Below, piece after piece: positions 27,701-36,993 of a DNA stretch of 64,000 nucleotides (position 1 is its first letter; the number at the start of each line of letters is the position of its first letter). The notes under the pieces were generated by a model, which worked only from the letters and a program-made list of their open reading frames with translations, searched no databases and had not been told where the DNA came from. A program made the position numbers and the translations under genes. The DNA is from Gracilaria domingensis (Eukaryota > Rhodophyta > Florideophyceae > Gracilariales > Gracilariaceae), in assembly GCA_022539475.1 (NCBI GenBank), contig VCMS01000025.1:750603-814602 (forward strand). Reading direction: 5' to 3'.

Positions 27701-29025
27701 CACACCTCTCCCAAAAAGCCACGGTCCGACTGCTCTTCGCTATCGCTGCACAACACGGACTGGAACTCGAACACTTCGATATAACTTCCGCCTTCACGCA
27801 CGAAAAGTACCGACACACGAGTCCAGTCTACGTTAGACAACATCCAAAATTTGATGGCACGTACACACATCCAGAACCAGGCAGGCAGCTCATCTTAAAT
27901 CTATATGGCACCCCTCCAGCCGGCCACTACTATCTCGAAGAAGCATGGAAGTACTTACAGTCACTCGGATTTGAACAATCGCCCGACGATCCAGCCCTTT
28001 TTGCTGCCCGCGACCCTCACAATCAATACACTTTTGTAGTGCTGAACATCGACGACTTCGTTATTGCTGCTACAAGCAAACATAGAATCGATAAGCTGTT
28101 CTCACAACTCCAGCAAAAATACACCATCAAACGACTAGGCACTCCCGCCCAATATCTCGGATGGAAAATCACCAAAAACGACAACGGCGCAATCGCTATC
28201 TCGCAACCACACACTGTGCAGCAGATCCTCACACTGCTGGGCCTCGAAAAGGCCAATGGCAAACGCACTCCATACACGTCCGGTGTCGGCTACCACCCGC
28301 CCGACGCAAATGACGTTCCGTCGACGAAGTCAAAAAGTCTATATGCCCAGGTGGTCGGCTCCCTCCGATGGCTTTCAGACTGCACAAGGCCTGACATTGC
28401 ATTCGTCACCTCCAAATTGGCCCTTGCATTAACCAACCCTACTGCACGCCATTGGCAACATCTCAAGTCTGTAGGCCGATATCTCAAAGCAACTGCTACC
28501 CTCGGGCTGTACTACCCACGTAGTGTCTCAGTGAACCAACTAACGTCATACTCCGACGCAGACTTTGCGGCCGACACAACCACGCGCTGCTCCACATCGG
28601 GGGCCACGCATTTCTTGAACGACAGTCTTGTCGATTGGACATCTAAAAAGCAGTCTGTCCCCGCTCTCTCTACGTGCGAGGCTGAATACTATGCAGCCAC
28701 TGCTGCAACTCGGGACGCTGTGATGTTCAGAAGAATCCTTCAATTCTTGGGCTTTGCCATGAGAAATCCAACGCCAATGAAAGTGGACAACCAAGCAGCA
28801 ATAGGCGCCGCTCTCCAACAAGGCTCGACAAAGCGGCGAAAGTACCTTGACCTCAGGCACCACTTTCTGCGACACCACATTCGCAAAAGAAACATCAAGC
28901 CAGAACACGTCCCGTCTGCTGCACAACGATCGGACATCATGACAAAGCCACTCCGACCACAACAATTCGAGCACAACATACGCTTGCTGAACTTACGGCC
29001 CGTGCGACACATCCGCAAGCCCTGA
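24751..29025 (+). CDS. Copia Gag-Pol polyprotein, 1424 aa
   Basis: A single frame without stops. The ATG at 24751 overlaps the putative primer site. Gag covers about residues 1-330 and ends in a glycine-arginine segment (RGGRGRGRGRYGG) instead of a CCHC zinc knuckle. Protease: YSLDSGAHP with the active Asp near 390. Pre-integrase HHCC zinc site: CSGC motif and preceding His pair. Integrase: DICGP, FLSDNAKEY and NGIAERVNQT give the D,D-35-E set. Reverse transcriptase: FDITSAF and LNIDDFVIAA, with Ile in place of the usual Val before DD. RNase H: SDADFAAD, then STCEAEYYA and DNQAAI. The order protease-integrase-RT-RNase H defines Ty1/copia. All catalytic motifs look present, so the protein may be functional. 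Confidence 0.92.
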   Translation: MGTSAPQRNTSTSQSSIHGPSIAPVSTEHCSQSTPLTTRQKRYHYRETRTIWLDLWRQVQQEIGHSPHPSTLPRKMESSSIPHTQGSLSYPKWRFTEELIELTTENYYQWWQNLEDILTEHDYIELINDSFTPQTAEEQKAIASIRRVITKSITQDVLNMIADPTIFTCSPSQIVKTIKDTFDSQATKDYYSLSLEATNLRRTGTITEYINQHIAIRRKQIVAQTPGISDERMTVTFILQGLVSDDRFSQRAISMMIDNPPRTIRETQHRLEQYENLLSQQTPMDLSGTRPSSTQHRPSGSSYRGGRGRGRGRYGGSSARSLRNAILDLTKKIDDIKPPRPRNTRGRSTAKQASAADDAIAAEIAQAMKALETLPETDTPDPQQCTYSLDSGAHPSIVSHCTEDETDLETPILTHTASPTPLQTTKRGTLRMISDLGASVNIPTLINRNVNGNLISVHSITQNLGPVIFTPHNAYILSRTIPIKVLGTASWNNNTYTLNLRSPSSTAKTVHSESSETHIPLHNSKPETIPAPLPRSQNNRVTSTPKTRSKRSFRPHPMALITTPSQNEQPSDPELHKWHLIYNHAPPTKLARLASLKIIPNPRLRHVGQRTITCSGCKQGRLKRQPHKKAKHQYPLGKALTSDICGPMPHTSTHHNLYFITFLELYSRYLLLYFSQNRQGLSKILAFALRFFKNATGTSPTIFLSDNAKEYLSKTLRHVLSEHGTTQVTSTAYTPQQNGIAERVNQTLCSVARANLIHSGLSDEFWEDAIRDTAFKYNLTPHSATGKTPYAAIFGSTAKPRALHAFGQLGYALLPTSTQLQSKLDSRGIPCRYMYGVTPQNIVVMALGTGQYIQIPAHNFHPYSRTTDPVASQSNAFKNHVPHRTPNKVTNTTPAPTSRKQATKYPDARAWSLAHNTELEKLDKLQAIKWLPQSQLPKRLIPLTMTYKYKRTPEGDIISRKARCSVRGDRMIPYKDFNPEETAAHLSQKATVRLLFAIAAQHGLELEHFDITSAFTHEKYRHTSPVYVRQHPKFDGTYTHPEPGRQLILNLYGTPPAGHYYLEEAWKYLQSLGFEQSPDDPALFAARDPHNQYTFVVLNIDDFVIAATSKHRIDKLFSQLQQKYTIKRLGTPAQYLGWKITKNDNGAIAISQPHTVQQILTLLGLEKANGKRTPYTSGVGYHPPDANDVPSTKSKSLYAQVVGSLRWLSDCTRPDIAFVTSKLALALTNPTARHWQHLKSVGRYLKATATLGLYYPRSVSVNQLTSYSDADFAADTTTRCSTSGATHFLNDSLVDWTSKKQSVPALSTCEAEYYAATAATRDAVMFRRILQFLGFAMRNPTPMKVDNQAAIGAALQQGSTKRRKYLDLRHHFLRHHIRKRNIKPEHVPSAAQRSDIMTKPLRPQQFEHNIRLLNLRPVRHIRKP

Positions 29026-29051
29026 CGACGACCTGCGCTCATCAGGGGGCG

Positions 29052-29224
29052 TGTTATCACGCACCGAACGGTGCGCTCATGCCAGATAAGCGCCGATCGC
29101 CGCCAGCCAAACATTTGTTCTCACGCTGTCACCACGCCATCGAGTGGCCACGTAGCAACCCCTAATAAAGGGCTTGCCCGCCGGCGACCGCCGGCAGGGC
29201 GGCCATCGATCTTGCCTCTTCTCA
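29052..29224 (+). repeat. Copia 3' LTR, 173 bp, full length
   Basis: It is preceded by a short purine tract (CAGGGGGCG). The first part includes the 75 bp missing from the 5' LTR. Confidence 0.9.
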
Positions 29225-29793
29225 CATTTTTCACACGATTTTCAAGATATCGTAGGTGTATTGTTGTAAATGATGAAGTTGTAGTTGAAAGAGCACGATG
29301 TCTTTGCCCTGTATGAATCTCCAGTCCTTACCTTTCTTTCCATCATCTCCACCGCTTCATACTTAGAAGGCTCAGAGGCTGCGAGAATACAAAACAGATT
29401 TTCTACCAAACTGAAGAAGTTGCTTTATTAATTGCATGAAATTCAAGCAATTCACACTATGGACGAACCAGGGACGAACACCAAGCGCAAAAGATCACAG
29501 TTGCAGAAGAGCTACCCAAACCTAAACAGATTCAAGCAGTTTTTGCCACGGTCTGGCTTCCTGCATCTAAACGAAGTGAAGCGTAGCTGTGAGCCAAACT
29601 AAAACAACCGTAACTCTCTTTAGGTTCAAAAAAAAATTAATTCACGTCAGAAACAAAAACACACATGCAAAACATGTGTGTGAAAACATCTGCAGCCTAT
29701 GTGAGCCTTCCAGGGGAAAGACAAACGAGTCCAAAATAGAAATTTATTGAACAGAATGTTAGATGCGAAACATACGAAGTAAGGAGATGAACA

Positions 29794-29941
29794 TCGTAGA
29801 GTTGGATTCAATTAGAAGCTGGAGGAGACGGTGTTGTGCTCCGTGGTTTAATTACAACTGGCTTGGCCTGGACGGCAGCCGGACACGACTATAAAGGCAC
29901 CCGACCGCTGCGATTTGCGATCAGCAGCAGGTCAGGAGACG
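29794..29941 (+). repeat. Duplicated promoter-like segment, copy 1
   Basis: It shares with 35047-35198 an ordered set of blocks: CGTAGAGTT, CTCCGTGG, TTAATTA, GGCCTGGA, a TATA box and GCGATT..GATCAGCA. Copies are roughly 75-80% alike by eye. Both point to the right. Confidence 0.5.
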
Positions 29942-30301
29942 ACGAACGGTTGCCTGAAACTCGGTGCCGAATCATTGCTCTGCGGCTTGATTTATCACAG
30001 GGGGATTGTGTTGGAAGACGGTGTCATTTTACGACAGGTGTTCTGACATCTTCATATTCCACGGGTAATCATAACCTTGGCGGCTACTCGCACTTGATCA
30101 AAGAAGATGTACTGACAAAAGTCCGAGTGCGTGCAACTGTGGGCACTAGCACGTCTAGGACAAACAAAATATGCATGTAATATATACGATGAGTTCTCCT
30201 ACCTATGTGAATTCAAATTAATCTTTGCGGCATTCGTTTCAATATGCAACTTTTCCAAAACACGAAGAGTTCGTTACAGCAAATGTGGCCATTTCGCCGC
30301 T

Positions 30302-30330
30302 CTGTGTACTACACACTGTGTAGTACACAG
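30302..30330. repeat. Perfect inverted repeat, 14-bp arms, 1-bp centre
   Basis: CTGTGTACTACACA is followed by its exact complement after one base. No gene end is adjacent. Confidence 0.6.
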
Positions 30331-30627
30331 TGTAGGGAGCTCTGTACTGCAATAATTGTTCCTGTTTGTTGAATCCAGGAATCGGAAGTACACATGTACG
30401 CGTAGATATGATCATACTGTGCTTCAAAGACAAGTTCGATAAGTGGCGCAATCACCGCGCATATGCTCTTACGTGTTTCAAACTTTTTACAGAACCAGGC
30501 CATTCGGATCCAACTCCACCACTCCACATATGACTATCTAAAACGTTTCTATAAATGCATCCTAAATGTCGGAATGGATATGTCAGGATGTCCCAGCCCC
30601 CAGCGTACATTCAGCAAGCAGAGGAAT

Positions 30628-32634
30628 CTACGCAATACCGACTTGTGCCTGGACCTGGTCCAGCTGGTTCAGATTGTTGACCTGCAGAAGCGTATTCGAC
30701 ATCGACCACAGGTATTCCCTGCCGATGATCGCATTACGCTTGATGCTACGGTTCCACCACTCCCACCAGTTCAGCCCGGTCGTGTTGTGCGTCACCCGCC
30801 CGCGCTCCGTGATACTTGTTTCAGACACGTCCAGCACAATCGCGCCCGTGAACCGCTGTGAGAACGAGTACACGTTCACAGGCATCACGGCCACGCGGTC
30901 TTCTCGCCAGTACAAGAACGCGCGGTGATCCCACTCTGCGTCTGAGTAGCTTCCCGCTAATGTCCATCCGGACAGCTCGCGCGGGTTCGTCTTGTCGCTC
31001 ACATCGAACAGCGACACCTTCGCGCCTGTCGTACGTCCCGTCAGCGTGGCCTCCTGGCCGACACCGAGGATACGCCCAGGTCCTACCGGGTGTAGGTAGG
31101 AGCTGAACCCAGGGATCTTGAGCTCACCTGTCACGCGCATCGCGCGCGGGTTGGACAAGTCGATGATGTACAGCGGGTCAATCTCGCGGAACGTCACCAC
31201 GTAAGCCGTGTCCCCGATGTATCGCACAGCGAAAATGCGCTCGCCAATACCGAGGTTGCCGACCTCGCCGATCTGCACCAGCTGGCGCGTGTTTCGATTG
31301 GGCAGGAATGCAGTCACCTTGCTGCGGCTCAGATCGCGGTTGCTCCACCAGGTGGCGCCGTCCGTCGTCGCGATGAAGAACGTATCGTGCATCTCGTGCA
31401 TTGCAAACTGATTGATGATACTCCCAGATACTGCACCGCTGGCGATGTAGGAAGCTCCGGCGTCCGAGAGTCCGAAGTGATGGATCGCTGTCTGGTAGTT
31501 GGCGCCCCATCGCGGCGAGCTGTCGGGCACATCCTCGAAACGGACTTCGTTCGTGGTTACAAACATCGACTTTTGCGTGGCAAACACAGTATCGGCGTCC
31601 GACATGATGGATGCCGAGCTGGAAGGTTCCAGGAAGCCGGAGATGGGCAGCGTAACGACCGTGAGGAGGTTGAAGCCCGAAAACACGTTCTGCGAGTAGT
31701 AAATGTCACTGCATGTGGCGTACACACCGTATTGCTCTCGGCCATTGCGCTGCAGGCGGTACGTCGGCAGCCAGTTGCCCGCACGTGAGTACTGGATGAT
31801 CTCACGGTTCCACTTCTCGGCCTGCGCGCTATTCACATTGCGCGTCGGGTAGTACAGCCAGATAGACGACAGCGGGCGGAAGCGCAGGACAAGGCGGACG
31901 ACCCCTTCGACCTCACGAGACTTGACGTAGCTTCCTTCGAGGAAGAGTGTAGACACGAGTCGTGGTATACCACCATTGACATGGATCTGATAAACGACTG
32001 TGGCCTGCTCGCCATACGAAGGGTCCACGTTGTACCTTTGATGCACCGGACGCCTGTACGAATAGACATCGCCGAGCGCAAGCAAGAAGTCACCCTGAAT
32101 GAGCATTTCCCGCGGGGCCGTGGGAAGCTGCAGCTTGCCGACGCGGCGGCCGCGCTTTCCTCCCTCCAGCACCTCCACGACGGAGAACGTACTGCCGCTC
32201 ACGGTGAACACACGGCGGCCATCTGTCTTGATGATGTCAGGTTCGTCGACCCCTTCGACCTGGACGTTAGTTGTCGAAAAGTCAACGCCCTCGATCAGAC
32301 CGTTTGGTTCGGCGTCATCGAAGCTGGTGTCGCGATCAGCATCAGTAAGATTGCCGCCGGCGACACGCTGCGGCTCGGCAAATGGGCGGTGAAGGGGAAG
32401 GCCGGCGGGGCCTCCGGGTGTTCCAGGGTCATCCAGGGGTCCGTCGGGGGAACGAGTTTGGGTATATGCATTATAAGAATTGAGCCCGTACGGACCGACC
32501 AGATTGACGGCACGGTTGATGTAGTAATTGTTGAGTTCCGGGCAGTTGCCAAACTTGCTTATGAGGCGTGCATCGGCGCCGTTTGTAAGGAAGGCGAAGA
32601 GAAGAGCAAGGGAGACTGAGGTGAGCAACCCCAT
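30628..32634 (-). CDS. Secreted beta-propeller domain protein, 668 aa
   Basis: The hallmark TNVQVEGVDEPDIIKTDG near residue 125 and the later YLHPVGPGRILGVGQ, KVSLFDVSD and DHRAFLYWREDRVAV blocks are those of the prokaryotic C-terminal beta-propeller family distantly related to WD repeats (Beta_propel). ATG 32634 (MGLLTSVSLALLFAF) starts a clear signal peptide; the frame upstream begins with TTG. The whole protein after the signal is this domain, with no membrane anchor, so it is probably extracellular or in the wall. The biochemical role of the family is not known. It is mostly bacterial and archaeal, so presence in an intronless algal gene suggests horizontal transfer. An upstream ATG at 32716 in another frame could lower translation. 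Confidence 0.85.
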   Translation of the reverse strand: MGLLTSVSLALLFAFLTNGADARLISKFGNCPELNNYYINRAVNLVGPYGLNSYNAYTQTRSPDGPLDDPGTPGGPAGLPLHRPFAEPQRVAGGNLTDADRDTSFDDAEPNGLIEGVDFSTTNVQVEGVDEPDIIKTDGRRVFTVSGSTFSVVEVLEGGKRGRRVGKLQLPTAPREMLIQGDFLLALGDVYSYRRPVHQRYNVDPSYGEQATVVYQIHVNGGIPRLVSTLFLEGSYVKSREVEGVVRLVLRFRPLSSIWLYYPTRNVNSAQAEKWNREIIQYSRAGNWLPTYRLQRNGREQYGVYATCSDIYYSQNVFSGFNLLTVVTLPISGFLEPSSSASIMSDADTVFATQKSMFVTTNEVRFEDVPDSSPRWGANYQTAIHHFGLSDAGASYIASGAVSGSIINQFAMHEMHDTFFIATTDGATWWSNRDLSRSKVTAFLPNRNTRQLVQIGEVGNLGIGERIFAVRYIGDTAYVVTFREIDPLYIIDLSNPRAMRVTGELKIPGFSSYLHPVGPGRILGVGQEATLTGRTTGAKVSLFDVSDKTNPRELSGWTLAGSYSDAEWDHRAFLYWREDRVAVMPVNVYSFSQRFTGAIVLDVSETSITERGRVTHNTTGLNWWEWWNRSIKRNAIIGREYLWSMSNTLLQVNNLNQLDQVQAQVGIA

Positions 32635-32742
32635 TGCTGCGTTGAGTTGGTTGGGGTTGATAGGTCGTTTCGGCAAGTACTTGATGAGTTGAACAGAGGA
32701 GGTAGGAGACGGACATTGTTGACGCCGACCTGCCAGAGGAGC

Positions 32743-32749
32743 TTTTTAA
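32743..32749 (-). promoter_or_regulatory. TATA-like box (TTAAAAA) of the beta-propeller gene
   Basis: It lies about 110 bp upstream of ATG 32634, in GTGCTTAAAAAGCTC context. Confidence 0.4.
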
Positions 32750-33826
32750 GCACTTTCGAGAAAGTAGAGGGCGATACTCTCCAGGACATGCTAAGTGCCT
32801 GCAAAGCCAGTTGATCTCGAAAGGAGGGAGGAGACATTGTGCACTGTTCTTGAAAACACCTACACGCTACATACATGAATTCAACGGAATGTTTGGATTT
32901 TGGATACCCATGCATCATGATGATGACCCGTGGTGTCATCAACGTGAAACTGATAACGGTTCTGTTCATGTCAGGAACCGTCCTGCTGGATCGCATCGTT
33001 CACATCTCAAAATAACTTAGGTTTTGAGGACGGCCGGGACACATGCCCGTCGCATAGTGGGAGATTTGTACTGGGATTCATCTCTCGCATTGTGCTTTGC
33101 TGGTCACCCAGCCTTGAGCTGCACGCTAGCGTAGCCCACAAAACTAGCTACCCCTGGTAGTCAAAGGTCCCCAGTTAACGACCTTGTAGTTTGGTTACAG
33201 TGCGAAAACGATGACCAAGCACTACCGGCATTTTACTTGTCGACAAAACTTTACGGTTACGAGACATTGGGGAGTGAACGGTTATCAAACGAGGTTTAAA
33301 AAGAGATGAAGCTCTCATCAAACGCATTCATGGCCAGAGATAAAGTTGGAGAGAATAAATCTTCCAGTGCACCCAGAACAGCGTTGTAAAGCATGTTGAT
33401 ATTTCTAGGGAGCAAACTCGCATATGAAATTCGTTATATCAACCTCACGAGGGCTTCCAAATTTGATAGTGAGACTGAGGCACAGTAACAGCACAATGGA
33501 GCTGGTGACTCGGTCATTCAGCCATGTGGACAGCGCCGATCCATATCAGAGCTTTAATACATATCTATGATGATGCACGAGCCAGCAGCGCAAGGCTTTG
33601 CAAGATTTTAACAAGTGCTCGTGACATTTCATCGCTGTAAACCGCACAATGCATAGCTGCGAGCCTGTCTGTGAAGCGAACTGTGCAGGCGTCTTCCGCG
33701 AATTGGCGCTGGATTTCGAATCTACCAAGGGTAGCCCTGGCTACTACTACACTTGCTCCTTGCTGAGTTACAGAAGTTCATGTCAATTTGACCCACTGGG
33801 TCACTGATTATAACGGGTTTTGACAT
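32750..33826. other. Intergenic, about 1.1 kb
   Basis: No gene or repeat recognised on either strand. Confidence 0.45.
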
Positions 33827-34612
33827 TTGGTTCAGCCGGAAAACGATGGCACGCTGGGCCCAAGTGGCCAGCATAGTCAGTGTGGCCGTTCTCTCACTGC
33901 CATTCTTGTCTGCACAGCTGCCATCTTATTCGAAGCAGTCATACTCGCCCACGCTCCTTCAGCAGGCGACCAAGGCGCAGACGAATCCACACAACCCCAA
34001 CGGCCTCAACTTTTCCGCGTTTTGCTCGTGTGTCTCTTCGCCGCCACTCCCGTGTACGCTGTTCTTCACCGCAATGATGGCCACAAACTCTACATCTTCG
34101 ACGCTCGATTATCGCTACTGCCGTACATAGCACTTCTGAATAATGCTGTGCTTAGAGCGCTCTCGATTCTGCTTCGCGCGCATCCTAGCGAGCGACACGC
34201 TGTGTTTGGATTCCTCGTCAAGCTTTCGAACCCAATTCTTGACCTTGCATTCGTGTTTCCGGTATACTCGTACATGTTGACGTGCATTGCTTACACGATG
34301 GGCATGAATGGCTCACGATGGTCTTTGTTCAAGGCCATATTCTTTCCGTTCCTGAACCGTGTGTTGGCGATCCCTGCATGTTTGCTCGCGAGTTTAGCGA
34401 TGGAATATCCTGGACTGCAGGTAGACGAGGGCTTTAGCGACAAGACATTCGTGTTCGGAGAGAATATGGGCGACACGTATCATGGGCTCATTGTCTCCGG
34501 TTGGATGATGCGCGTTTTCGTTCCGCTCTCGGTAGTGCTTTACACCCTGCTCTTCGTCGGCACTGTCGGGTACCGGATTTACAAAGGCTGCGAGCACTTG
34601 TCTCAACCTTGA
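33827..34612 (+). CDS. Multipass membrane protein of unknown function, 5' end unclear
   Basis: The frame encodes about 260 residues with five or six hydrophobic segments (near 20-42, 65-82, 96-116, 132-155, 170-190 and 230-250) and short charged loops. I recognise no family. There is no in-frame ATG near the start: the preceding stop is TGA 33821-33823 and the first codon is TTG. A CAG at 33833-33835 after a T-rich stretch could be a 3' splice site, so the true first exon may lie upstream; an alternative is a frame error. An ATG at 33846 opens a different frame with a signal-like start, but that frame loses its hydrophobic pattern. Confidence that the frame is coding is moderate. Confidence 0.45.
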   Translation: MVQPENDGTLGPSGQHSQCGRSLTAILVCTAAILFEAVILAHAPSAGDQGADESTQPQRPQLFRVLLVCLFAATPVYAVLHRNDGHKLYIFDARLSLLPYIALLNNAVLRALSILLRAHPSERHAVFGFLVKLSNPILDLAFVFPVYSYMLTCIAYTMGMNGSRWSLFKAIFFPFLNRVLAIPACLLASLAMEYPGLQVDEGFSDKTFVFGENMGDTYHGLIVSGWMMRVFVPLSVVLYTLLFVGTVGYRIYKGCEHLSQP

Positions 34613-36047
34613 TGCTTGATGTAAATTGCTTCTGAACATATTCTCAGCGATTCTCACTCACCCTTTCCAGACCATCTCGGCCCTTCTATAATTACTCTGC
34701 ATGCTCTCAGCCGCCTGTGCGTTCAAAAGGGCGTGAGTATAGGGAGTGGGAAGTGTTTCGCATCTTCATCGCATCTTTGATCAACCTCTCAAGCACTGTG
34801 TTGCTTACGCAAATACTCTGGAAGTTGTAAAGCCTTCAGCCTCAATGGCGCAATCTGAAGCCTGCCATTCTATGTGAAACACATATGGCAAAGAGATTGT
34901 GATGGAAAGCCAAGTGAATAGAACGGGGTTTGGTTTGCATTTTAGTATTTTTTCCTCGGGAACGCACTACGCTTGTTTTAGTGTTATCCGCAATTGGGAG
35001 AGTTCTATATTATTATATCGACGACTTTCCAAGACGCTTATGACAGCGTAGAGTTCGAGTTAACTAGAAGCGAGCGGAGACATTGTCGTCCTCCGTGGCT
35101 TAATTAGAATCAGTATGGCCTGGATGGCAGCTGCAGACTACTATAAATGCACCTGATCGCGGCGATTCGTGATCAGCACGAGGTGAAGGGAGGCAGGAGG
35201 CCCCCAGACAAACTTTTTGTCGTCCCGTGTCTGTAAACCAAAAAACCGATACGGTCGCAACAATTAAGAGCATTCCTCTGCCATGAAAACTATCACATTC
35301 AATCACCCTTACATGAAATCCCCCTGGTCTTTTGCGCTGAGCAGGCAGAAATGCACTAATCAAAAGAATGAAGAGCGCGATCGAGCGACAGCGTTCAAGA
35401 AACGAAGAAAACCAACGCAGCAGAACATCAACCGACAACAAGGGCATCGTAATGACAGGAAGCCAATATTCCCTTGCTTGATACTGCCTGTGTCAGCTGA
35501 CGCTTTTTCAGCCCCAGTTCTGTGCGCGAGCGAAGGCCAGATATTCAGTCGGAGTTCCAAATCTCAAATGAATCAGTCAAGAATGTCCAGCCCTTCAAAC
35601 AGCGATGCTTGATCCATCCTAAACCAATACGGGAACTTCTGAATAATCATAGTCCGGTCTCATTCTTGAAGGCTGCCGAGTCACACAAGCAAGCCTCAAT
35701 CCCTGAATTCATGCCTTCCTGCCGCCCTACCTTACCATGTTTGGCTCATTGTCGGCGGGATTTCTGAAGATGGGGGAGGAGGGAGACGCGGCGAGGTTGA
35801 ATGAGATGCCTCCCCCCTCCCGTGATGAGAGATGGTCGACAGCGGTTGGGATGCGCTCGAATGGCGGCTTTTATATAGAGTTCGGAAACCAATCGAGAGA
35901 ACCGACAGCTGTTTTCAATTTGTATCTTGGGCAGGCGAGATTACGGGAGATAGAGGAGAGGCTAGGGAAATCATCCCAGAGGACAGCGAGAGCGACGTTA
36001 TGGCCGCATTGATTAGAATTGGGGGGTGAAGATGCTCACGGCGTGCG
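34613..36047. other. Intergenic with second duplicated promoter-like segment
   Basis: 35047-35198 repeats 29794-29941, with TATAAAT at 35142-35148. A 109-codon frame at 35283 follows but has no recognisable content. TTATATAGAG near 35870 could be the TATA box of the TIR gene. Confidence 0.45.
35047..35198 (+). repeat. Duplicated promoter-like segment, copy 2
   Basis: It is the partner of 29794-29941, in the same orientation, 5.25 kb apart. The two copies bracket the beta-propeller and membrane-protein genes. Similarity ends abruptly on both sides. Confidence 0.5.
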
Positions 36048-36993
36048 ATGGCTATCATTCGCTCAACACCCCAATTCACTGCCTGCGAACGTGGCGAACT
36101 TGCAATCGCTCGTTGCAGCCTTTCTTTCTCTCATCGCCCGAGTCCCGGACAGCAGACGTGGCGAACTTTCCACCCTACGCCGAGCGGCATCAACCGATGC
36201 GCTCTGCATCATGTTATCCTAGGCTTCTCCCACCACCCCCCATCAGCGAATTGGCAGGAGCTGCCGCCGGAGGCGAGCCATCGCCCTTCGTTCATACGCC
36301 AGCAGCCGATGCGCTCTGTACCATATTCTTCGCGGGATCCTCCGCCAACCACTGTCAGCGAATTGCAGCGGTTGCAGCCCGAAGCCAGCCATTTCGATTC
36401 GCTTCAAGGCAAGCAACCGCGGTTTCGCATCTTCCTTAGCCACGCAGATGAAGACAAGGAGACCATCGCCCGCCTGCTGTACCACTGCCTGCGTGAGCAC
36501 GGTCTCTCCGTCTTCTTCGATGTGGAGTCGTTCGAACTCGGCGAACACTCTCCGGACGTCATGAACCTCGCCATGGTGACCGCGCCCGTCGGCGTGTTCA
36601 TCATGGGCCCTGAGTTTGTGGCCAAGGAATGGCCCATGCGCGAGCTGCTCGCATTTGTCCGCCGCTACGACCGTGCCCGCGCAGCGAAGCTCACACCACC
36701 GTTGCTCATCTCCGTGTTCTACCGGCTAACCACCGGGGAGTGCCGCAACTCGGACATCATGGACACCTACAGCGAGCTTTTCCTTCGGCATGGACTGTTC
36801 GAACGAGCTGCCGACTGCTCAGTTGCCGATCGATGATGTGTCGCACGCGCTAGACACGGCTGCCAAATTGTGGAGCATCGAAAACGATTCTGGTGCTTCA
36901 AATTCCGACTGCCCAAACATGAAGCGTACCCGGAAAGCGTTCATTCAAACGGTGCTGAAGAAGATTTTGGAACGCCTTGGTGCAGAGTTCTGA
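36048..36993 (+). pseudogene. TIR-domain protein gene with broken frame
   Basis: Residues 126-230 of the first frame form a TIR domain: RFRIFLSHADEDKE (box 1), GLSVFFDVESFELGE, then FIMGPEFVAKEWPMREL with a glutamate (about E199) where NAD-cleaving TIR domains have their catalytic Glu. The frame then ends at 36836 in residues unlike a TIR end. The expected last helix (KRTRKAFIQTVLKKILERLG) is in another frame, 36790-36993, so a frameshift or short intron lies near 36790. The Pro-rich N-terminus carries a 112-bp tandem duplication that itself shifts frame. TIR proteins act in immunity and cell death in plants, animals and bacteria. Whether this copy is expressed is doubtful. Confidence 0.6.
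36194..36417 (+). repeat. Two-unit tandem repeat, period 112 bp
   Basis: CCGATGCGCTCTG recurs at 36194 and 36306; each is followed by CC-rich sequence and a CAGCGAATTG block. The period is not a multiple of three, so the two units read the same protein motif (QPMRS, then SEL) in different frames. Confidence 0.65.

Larger units (their letters stand above)
24649..29224 (+). mobile_element. Complete Ty1/copia retrotransposon, 4576 bp
   Basis: It is flanked by the 5-bp target duplication CATTT (24644-24648 and 29225-29229). Both LTRs begin TGTTATCAC and end TTCTCA. The single gag-pol frame is uninterrupted. Apart from one deletion the LTRs appear identical, so insertion is recent. It lies between the ABC-F gene start (minus strand) and its likely upstream region. 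Confidence 0.93.
29230..30627. other. Intergenic with a duplicated promoter-like segment
   Basis: A segment at about 29794-29941 with TATAAAG (29890-29896) is repeated at 35047-35198. No convincing coding frame follows it: the longest is 114 codons and unlike anything I know. A perfect palindrome lies at 30302-30330. Confidence 0.5.

Noticed and set aside
33846-34130. ATG-started frame with a signal-peptide-like N-terminus (MARWAQVASIVSVAVLSLPF)
   Set aside because: It overlaps the multipass frame, and its later residues lack hydrophobic pattern or domain; the 33827 frame reads better over its whole length.
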